A DNA stretch of 64,000 nucleotides from Orobanche coerulescens. Taxonomy: Eukaryota > Streptophyta > Magnoliopsida > Lamiales > Orobanchaceae. The DNA lies in the NCBI GenBank assembly GCA_033398695.1, contig CM065812.1:135290858-135354857 (forward strand), given 5' to 3'. The notes under the pieces are model-generated. The model made no database searches, was not told where the DNA came from, and worked only from the letters and a program-made list of their open reading frames with translations. Numbering within the stretch: the stretch's first letter is position 1; the number at the start of each line of letters is the position of its first letter. A program made the translations under genes and the position numbers. Shown here piece by piece: positions 57,421 to 64,000 of this stretch.

Positions 57421-58650
57421 TAGTAGTGCCTACTAATTTATTTCCAAAATAAAATTTGCAAGTACTATTACCAATGAAAAATAAAAGCCGTTCCGATCCA
57501 TGACCGGAATGGATACATTATTCTTATGCCCCTTGAGCAACACTAGTACATCATCTAAGGTTAAAACAAAGATGGATTCCAAATCCAAAACAAGTGATCC
57601 TACATCAATTGCCACAACACTATGCCCGTTTTCGACAGTAATAATCACTTTTCCACCTCCAAGCTTCCTACTTTGTTCCAAATCTTGATTCATGATACAA
57701 ATGTGAGAACTATCACCTGAATCCAGTATCTAAAAAGTAAATACATGGTAACAGAACAATTCGTTTCCAAATATAAAAGTTTCGTACCTAAAGCACCATG
57801 AAGCTTCGGACAGTCTCTTGCCCAGTGGCCCAGCTCACAACATCTGAGACATTCGTCCGACTTTGCATTCTTGTACTCAGAACCATCGGGCCTTGCCCTT
57901 AAAAGCCTTACGTGGTGGGCCCATCTGTTTCTTGGTCTTTTTATTTTATTCTTGGACCTCTGAGATCCAGAAGAAATCACAAGGACATACTCCTTCACCC
58001 ACAGAGTCTTCATCTGAGACTGAGCGGTTACAAGTTTGTTCATCAACCTGCTAAATTGCAAGCAATCTCATTGCAGTTGAAGTTCATAACAAACTGAGAG
58101 AAGGATTCAGGAACACACTGCAGGATAAGGTTGGTCTGGAGAGAAGCATGCATCCTGAAATCAAGAGCCTCCAGTCTCCCGATCATAGCGATCATTTTGA
58201 GGATGTGGTCCTCATCTTTCTCACCTTCCTTCATCATGGAACTGAAGAGTTTCTTTAATATCTCATATCTAGCAGTTAAACTATGCTCACCATAAAGTTC
58301 GTTAAGTGCAATAAGATCCACCTAGCAGAAGTCATTTACTCATGAGATCTATGAAACTCATTAGACTTAGAGCCCATCATATAGCCACAGACTCTAATGT
58401 CATCCTTTCAACATCTTCCTGACAGGCCCTCGTCCCCGCACCGGATCCACCAGAATGTCTGCTTCCAAGACAATCTCAGCGCCTCCATACCGAGGACAAT
58501 CACCAGATTGTGGAGCCAGTCCACAATGTTTGGTCTGATTAAGTTGTTCTTTTCGGGTAGTATTGAGAGTGGGTTCATTGTCATTGTCGAGAGTTGATAA
58601 TTTTGTGTGTCTGCATAGAGTATACCAGATTGATTAGGTGATTTGTTCAA
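57421..58650 (-). pseudogene. gag: Ty1/copia gag and protease region
   Basis: The start region near 58579 reads MTMNPLSILPEKNNLIRPN and DWLHNLVIVLG, the usual N-terminus of Tork-type copia Gag. 58043-58321 covers the capsid part (ARYEILKKLFSSMMKEGE, HILKMIAMIGRLEAL, QCVPESFSQFV). 57690-58061 ends in one CCHC knuckle (CLRCCELGHWARDC). 57433-57693 is a diverged protease-to-integrase segment without a recognisable D-S/T-G. Several frameshifts. No PBS or 5' LTR was found to the right, so the 5' end of the element is lost. Confidence 0.85.
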
Positions 58651-59159
58651 TTATGGTCTTGAGTTTAGAATTAAGGACTTTTCGATTCATTTAACCCAGT
58701 TCCCATTATTTTTATTAGAATAACACATCCCTTGTGAAATTCGGAAGTATTTGCTCACTTTACTTCATAGTGCTGATCGAGTTCTTTATAAATTTTAATA
58801 GAGGGCAACCGAACAGTTTCTGGTCTATTAATATTTGTAAAGTGGTGTCCAACATCAACTCATCTAATGGATGATTCGATTTTCTTTTTCCCCTTGTTCA
58901 CTCCCCTCAACCTATCCGATTTCTCTAGTTTATGAACAAGTTAAGTTTATGCCATCGACGCTTATCAGTTTCGAAATTGACTCTACGGCAACCGAACCAG
59001 TTTCAAAGGACAAAATTTGCTTCAAACGAAGGCATTTATGCACTCTCGAAATTTATCGACCCTCCCCGAGTGACTATCCCGATAACTCAGAAGCATAGCA
59101 CATCCGGTTTGGGTTTTAATTTTCCAAAAGCTTGATGGAGGGGAGGAGAACCTTGAAAC
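58651..59159. other. Non-coding, no recognised feature
   Basis: No TE domain, ORF or motif cluster recognised. A phrase GGCAACCGAAC is repeated near 58804 and 58987, with ATCAACTCATC/GTTTC-like context, suggesting a weak internal duplication. Confidence 0.35.
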
Positions 59160-59167
59160 CTTATAAA

Positions 59168-59820
59168 TAGGGATGGCAATGGGTCGGGTTGGGTGCGGGT
59201 TTCATACTCCCCAAACCCACACCCGAAATCACCACCCGAACCCAAACCCAAACCCAAAGGCTGTTTGGGTGGCAAAACAAAACCCACACCCACACCCATT
59301 GAGTTCAGGTTTTTTCACCCAAACCCAAACCCGCAGCTTGATCAGGCAGAATCAAAATTCAAGTTTGGTGCTCATCCAAATTCAAATTTGATAAAATTCA
59401 AAATGTAGCATAATTTAACATAGTTTGCAAATGTCAATAGAATAATAAAATAGTTTACAAATCACAATACAATAATAACATAGTTTAACATAGTCTTCAA
59501 CATAGACCCTCAAGAAATTAAATTACAATAACATACAATTAACATAGGCAGAGTGAGTCGTGAGATGTGTAGGAAAGGAATGGGTGAAAAGTGAAAATCC
59601 TAATTTACACTTATATATACATAGGGTAATTAGGTAATTTAACATATAAATGGGCGGGTGTATGGGTTTCGGGTGTGGGTTTGAGTGATCCCAAACCCGC
59701 ACCCGTAATATCGGGTGTCGCCCAAACCCAAACCCAAACCCAGTCAACTCGAGTTTCGCCCGTTGACTTGGGTTCGGGTTCGGGTGGGCCCCACGGGTTT
59801 GGGCTTTCCTGCCATCCCTA
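59168..59820. mobile_element. hAT-type MITE with GGGT/CCCA-rich ends
   Basis: A 653-bp element with perfect 11-bp terminal inverted repeats TAGGGATGGCA, flanked by the 8-bp direct repeat CTTATAAA at 59160-59167 and 59821-59828. Subterminal regions are dense in CCCAAA/GGGTTT and CGGGT runs, and the middle is AT-rich. No transposase ORF, so it would move with hAT transposase in trans. Confidence 0.9.
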
Positions 59821-59828
59821 CTTATAAA

Positions 59829-59957
59829 CTTAATATTTTGTTGTGGGAGAATATGACGACTAATGTTACACTTTGCACATTAATTTATTTAAGAGCGTTT
59901 GTGGGCATTCATACCATATGAATAAACATTCACAACCTAGTTGCTACCAACATGCAG
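59829..59957. other. Short intergenic stretch
   Basis: No feature seen between the MITE and the next LTR fragment. Confidence 0.4.
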
Positions 59958-60393
59958 TGTAACACCCCCAAATCCCATTGGGTCATTACAGTGCCGTGGA
60001 CCCCACACCCGGAGATCCACCAGGCGAACATGACTAAAATACAACAAACTGACCAAAAGGGGAATCACAATTCCTACACTGACATCCAACATAATATTCC
60101 GATATAGAATTTCAATGACAACAGTGGGCCTACATGGCCTAAATAAAATACAGCGACATCCACGAGCCTAGCTCGGATGATACAAAATGACAACGATTGA
60201 ACAAAACTGGAGTACTCCAATTGTCTGACTGACATGAACACCAAAACATCTCGGACTAGTATCGCTCGAATGCCTCGTCGCCATAGTCATGCCTCTGTGT
60301 CTCAACTCTCTCCTCGCAAGCACCTAAAACATGAAAACATGTTCCACCCCCACGGGGTCAGTCATCCAGATAATGAATATCAAATACATGTAT
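59958..60393 (-). mobile_element. LTR A-type fragment, minus, split by element 6
   Basis: TGTAACACCCCC onward is the reverse complement of the 3' end of LTR A/B/C (compare 10685-11120, including the TGGGTTATT..ACAG end and the CCCACGGGGTCAGTCATCC segment). Interrupted at 60393; the rest lies beyond the window. Confidence 0.85.
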
Positions 60394-61717
60394 TGTAACA
60401 CCCCCAAGACGTTCAGGGCATATTACAGCGCCGTGGACCCCACACTGTGGAATCCACCAGGCTAACATACCAACAAGACATTCGACAACGACTAACTATC
60501 ATTAATAAAACGACAATTCAAATAAAAGACTACAAACCGACAATTAAAATTTGACATCAAATTCATTTCCCAAAACGGGAACACAACATTAACAATTTCA
60601 AACAGGAAGTACTCGAGTACTTAAACCAATTTTATAATACATAAATCCCAAAATCAGACATCAATAGCAACCGACAGACATAACATCGAAAAATCAAATA
60701 CTGGACAATATCATGCTTGCCCATCATCCTCATACGGCCCGAGTGCTCGTTTGTCCCCACGATCAATACCTGAAATACAAAAAGTATTTCCCCATTTAAG
60801 GGTTAGCGACAATCGCTAGTGCAAGTACAATCCATTTGAACTACATTCTAATCGATGAATACATGCGCCAAAAATCATTTTAGAAAGCGTTTTATATTCC
60901 GAATATTTATGATGTACAAACACAAACACATTATCTCCAACAAATCATAATTCAAAGTTAACGTTGGCACGAGACTCACGGCCACCGTACCGCAGAGTCC
61001 GTCGGACATCCCTGGGTGGCTAACCACAGTTCACGATACGCACACTCACGGCAATACGTATCCCTAGAGGCCCCGTCGGACCGTCCCTAGGTGAACATAC
61101 ACATAACCATCCACAACAACCACGATACAGCCATAATTCAAATACTAGAACATGTAAACAAATGTAAAGTACTTGCCTTTGTGACATCTTCGAAGGATCG
61201 GAAGTGAAAAGTGACTACGGATAATCCGAATGGACAACGACGGTTCCTAAACGAAGAATTAGCATAACTCAGTCCCAACGGACATCAGTAATCGAAAGGA
61301 ATACTCCCAAAACCCCGATTACCAATAACGACAATAGACGATCAATTGATACGGGCGAGGGTTTACGCAAAATCTCCCCGTATCGATAATTCGCGGATTA
61401 AAATCAAGGAAATTGGATTTGGAATCATTCAACAATCACAATCGGTGAAGAATATCCTAACATACTGGAATAATTCGGTTCCAATTAGTAAAACCCGGAA
61501 AAACCCCCAAATTTGACGAGTTAGGGTTCTAGACGAAATTACCTTGATTTCGGATGATGGATGACGATTATACTGATGATAATATGTTAGCACAACTCTA
61601 CGGTGATGGAATGTGAACAGAACGCCGATCGGAACTGATGGAAATCGCCTCCGAGGTCGCACGTCAAGAAACGAAGGGAAAAGAATGAAATGCCGCTTTC
61701 AAAATCGCTACCGGGCT

Positions 61718-61725
61718 TATATAAT
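61718..61725 (-). promoter_or_regulatory. TATA box of element 6 LTR
   Basis: TTATATAA, directly downstream (minus orientation) of the first palindrome at 61732. Confidence 0.65.
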
Positions 61726-61731
61726 GTGAAG

Positions 61732-61879
61732 TTAGCGACGCTAATCGCCATATGTAGCGTGGCGCTAACGGGCCGCGGCAGTCGATGAATCGCCACATTC
61801 GTTAGCGACGCTAACAATAAGGGTTAGCGACGCTAATCGCTTCTTGTAGCGCACGCAAGGCAACAGGTAGCGTGCGCTA
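61732..61879 (-). repeat. Paired palindromes, element 6 LTR (variant TTAGCGACGCTAA)
   Basis: Starts at about 61733, 61755 | 61803, 61825, 61847, 61868. Steps are 21-22 bp and the gap is 48. Blocks are 2 and 4. Half the units are the 13-mer TTAGCGACGCTAA, the others TAGCGTGGCGCTA or TAGCGTGCGCTA. Confidence 0.88.
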
Positions 61880-62411
61880 CCTACACAAGGTCAAGATCGC
61901 TGATGTCATATCGCCGGTAAGCCGCCGAGGGTACGATACACGATACACACGAGACCGTAATCCAGGAACATGAACACGAAGCATACAAGACGACGGAGCT
62001 AAGTGCTGAAAGAAAAATACAATTCCGACCACCGAAGGGTCCGTAATGCGACAACGAAAACGAGATTCCCTAAACTATTAGGAAATTACAAAAATGGCCC
62101 AAGTGCCCGAAAATCACGAAACGACGTCGGATTTACGAACCGAAAGTCTCCACAAGACCAACTCAACCATACGAACTTGTACAAACCCAGACATAACGAA
62201 AACGAACGAGTTTTACAAGAATCGAACGTTCATACGGCAAAACATGTCATAAAACAAAATTACGTGAAAACATCATCAAAACTCATCCCAATAGAAAAAC
62301 TCCAAGAACAAAATAGATTCGAAATGTCGAAACGGTTACAAGCGAGTCGATAAAAATAGACATACACCAAAAATGGAAACTGCTAAAAATGGGAAAATTA
62401 CGGATATTACA

Positions 62412-62430
62412 TTCTCCCCCTCTAAAATAA
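62412..62430 (-). other. Polypurine tract of element 6
   Basis: Minus-strand TTTAGAGGGGGAGAA abutting the 3' LTR. Confidence 0.85.
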
Positions 62431-62446
62431 AGTTTCGTCCCGAAAC

Positions 62447-63142
62447 TTAAGAATCAAAAAGCTCGGGGTATCTCGAACGCATATCCTCCTCTAACTCCCA
62501 CGTCGCTTCTTCTACTCCGTGCCTCGACCATTGCACTTTAACCAAAGGAATGGTTTTGTGCCTTAACTGTTTATCACGACGCTCCAAAATTCTAACGGGT
62601 CTCTCTTCAAACGTAACATCCTTCTCAATCTCCACGTCCCCAAAGTCAATAATGTGGGACGGGTCCGGAACGTACTTCCTCAACTGGGAAACGTGAAATA
62701 CGCTATGTACATGACTAAGCGACGGAGGTAAAGCCAAACGGTACGCTAACTCACCGACTCTCTCCAATACCTCGAAAGGTCCAATATATCTCGGGCTGAG
62801 TTTCCCTTTCTTCCCAAAACGGAAAACCCCTTTCGTCGGAGACACTCTCAACAGAACATGATCTCCCACCTCAAACTCCAAGGGTCTACGCCTAACATCC
62901 GCATAAGACTTTTGTCGACTCTGAGCAGCCAACATCCTCTTTCTAATCAATTCAACTTTCTCCCTTGTCTCCAACACAAGGTCCGGCTCGGTGCCAACCA
63001 AATCGGACGGCTCATCCCAACATATCGGTGATCGGCAACGTCGGCCATAAAGAGCCTCATACGGTGCCATCTTAATCGATGCGTGCCAGCTGTTATTATA
63101 AGTAAACTCAATTAAGGCCAAATGATCCTCCCAGTTACTACT
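62447..63142 (-). CDS. pol: Element 6 integrase C-terminus and chromodomain
   Basis: Open minus frame, the C-terminal part of a gypsy Pol. It carries EFTYNNSWHASIKMAPYEAL and YGRRCRSPICWDE (end of the integrase core), then KLSPRYIGPFEVLERVGELA (GPF/Y module), [18 protein letters not shown], and a chromodomain ending KVQWSRHGVEEATWELEED, RYPELFDS, then a normal stop. The chromodomain marks the Tekay/Del chromovirus group and is thought to direct insertion to marked heterochromatin. It continues in the same frame upstream across a single TAG at 63143-63145. No frameshift. The polypurine tract and LTR follow at once, the normal order. Confidence 0.92.
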   Translation of the reverse strand, partial: SSNWEDHLALIEFTYNNSWHASIKMAPYEALYGRRCRSPICWDEPSDLVGTEPDLVLETREKVELIRKRMLAAQSRQKSYADVRRRPLEFEVGDHVLLRVSPTKGVFRFGKKGKLSPRYIGPFEVLERVGELAYRLALPPSLSHVHSVFHVSQLRKYVPDPSHIIDFGDVEIEKDVTFEERPVRILERRDKQLRHKTIPLVKVQWSRHGVEEATWELEEDMRSRYPELFDS

Positions 63143-64000
63143 CTAGTCTAACGCACACGCGCGTAACAAATCCTCGAATGTCTGAATGGTACGTTCGGAC
63201 TGCCCATCGGTCTGAGGATGGAACGAAGTGCTCAAACGTAGCTGAGTCCCCAATGCCTTATGTACTGCCTGCCAAAAATGCGATACAAATCGGCCATCTC
63301 TGTCTGAAATAATGGTCCTCGGCGTACCATGAAGCCTCACTATCTGAGCGATAAAAATACGAGCCAACTTTTCTGGACCCCAAGTATCCTTGATGCCCAG
63401 AAAATGTGCCGACTTAGTCAGTCGGTCTACAATCACCCATACCATATTCATACCAGTCTTCGTCCTCGGTAAATTCGTGACAAAATCCATAGAGATGTCC
63501 TCCCACTTCCATTCCGGAACGGGAAGTGGTTTCAATAATCCGGCTGGCCGCTGATGCTCAATCTTGACTTGCTGACAAGTCAAACACTTAGCTACAAACT
63601 GAACTACTTCCTTCTTCATGTCGTTCCACCAGAAATTCTTCCTCAGATCTTTATACATTTTACTCGAGCCCGGATGGACTGAGTAAGGTGACGCATGAGC
63701 CTCTCGCATAATACTCTGTCTCAATTCCGAGTCGTTCGGAACACACAACCGACCTCGGAATCTCAACACTCCGTCCTCATGAATAACAAATCCCGGGGCT
63801 TTCCCCTTCCCTACACTCTCTCGAAGCTGAATAAACATCGGGTCCTCCAACTGTCCCGATTTAATGTCCTCGACCAGAGATGAAGAAATCTCAAGAGTAC
63901 GCAACTGCCCGGAACTCTCTGGCAGTACAACCTCAATGCTCAACCTCGTGAACTCTCGCTGAATTCTCGACTGGGCCGTGAGTAACTCAAGCGCCCGAAG
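63143..64000 (-). pseudogene. pol: Element 6 integrase (runs off the window)
   Basis: Minus frame, open through the right window edge. The HHCC zinc finger is intact (REAHASPYSVHPGSSKMYKD, CLTCQQVK). The catalytic triad is present: Asp in DISMDFVTNLP, Asp in SDRDGRFVSHFW, Glu in TDGQSERTIQTFEDLLRA. The frame meets TAG at 63143-63145, where relatives have Trp (ALDW), so the change is TGG to TAG. Apart from this stop the visible Pol is undamaged. RT and gag should lie to the right of the window. The text left of the finger (FTRLSIEVVLPES, ISSSLVEDI) is the usual RNase H to integrase linker. Confidence 0.9.

Larger units (their letters stand above)
60394..62411 (-). mobile_element. Element 6 (Tekay-like), 3' LTR
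   Basis: TGTAACACCCCC to CGGATATTACA, 2018 bp, with a PPT at its inner edge. The 5 bases before it are TGTAT (60389-60393); the matching TSD would lie beyond 64000. Confidence 0.9.

Noticed and set aside
59220..59310. CCCAAACCCAAA run as interstitial telomere
   Set aside because: The unit is CCCAAA rather than the plant CCCTAAA, and it lies inside a MITE with TIRs and TSD.
59087..59408. ORFs with PNPNPKP or GFGFG repeats
   Set aside because: Translations of CCCAAA/GGGTTT repeats in a MITE.

Overview
This window looks like plant nuclear DNA, most likely from a large-genome eudicot. There are no bacterial-type operons. Almost everything is LTR retrotransposon: Ty3/gypsy chromovirus (Tekay/Del-like), Athila-like gypsy and Ty1/copia, with tRNA-iMet and tRNA-Asp type primer-binding sites, plus two MITEs. 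The only host-gene trace is a broken last exon of a karrikin/strigolactone-receptor-type alpha/beta hydrolase (KAI2/D14 family) at 4073-4520. I could not identify the species.

Layout. 1-3297: two copia LTRs (SIRE-like) head to head. 3298-4723: non-TE DNA with the KAI2-like remnant. 4724-6273: an old diverged Tekay-type LTR. 6274-7527 and 54365-58650: one decayed minus-strand Ty1/copia element, split by a 46.8-kb nest. The nest (7528-54364) is LTR A, gag-only internal, LTR B, gag-only internal, LTR C: three LTRs and two internals. LTR B is split at 14049/35866 by a second Tekay-like element (element 3, 14050-35865). The leader of element 3 is split by a solo LTR (17183-28896, TSD ATATT). That solo LTR is itself split by a 9.3-kb element (element 1, 18305-27584). 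LTR C is split by an Athila-like element (43390-52602) and carries a small MITE (41819-42231). 58651-59957: intergenic DNA with a 653-bp hAT-type MITE with a perfect 8-bp TSD. 59958-64000: an LTR fragment split by the youngest-looking Tekay element (element 6), whose integrase and chromodomain reading frame carries one stop and runs off the window.

The main observation is in the U3 part of the LTRs. Almost every LTR carries a cluster of 12-bp palindromes just upstream of its TATA box. The palindromes come in pairs, about 21-24 bp start to start. Pairs stand alone or are stacked into tetrads, and blocks are separated by about 42-100 bp, mostly 50-75. Three unrelated palindromes follow this layout: TAGCGCACGCTA (SIRE-like copia LTRs and several Tekay-like LTRs), TTACGGCCGTAA (element 3, on a closely related LTR backbone) and GTGCCGCGGCAC (the Athila-like element, in its LTRs and again inside the element upstream of an ORF). 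In the clusters I indexed, nearly all blocks hold an even number of palindromes. This suggests a convergent or swappable paired-palindrome cis-element, either a dimer-binding enhancer or an array of short RNA hairpins.

The genes do not form a cellular pathway. Most elements are non-autonomous or dead: gag-only elements, a gag lacking its capsid region, and gag-protease plus a late ORF without reverse transcriptase. Any movement would need proteins supplied by relatives such as element 6.
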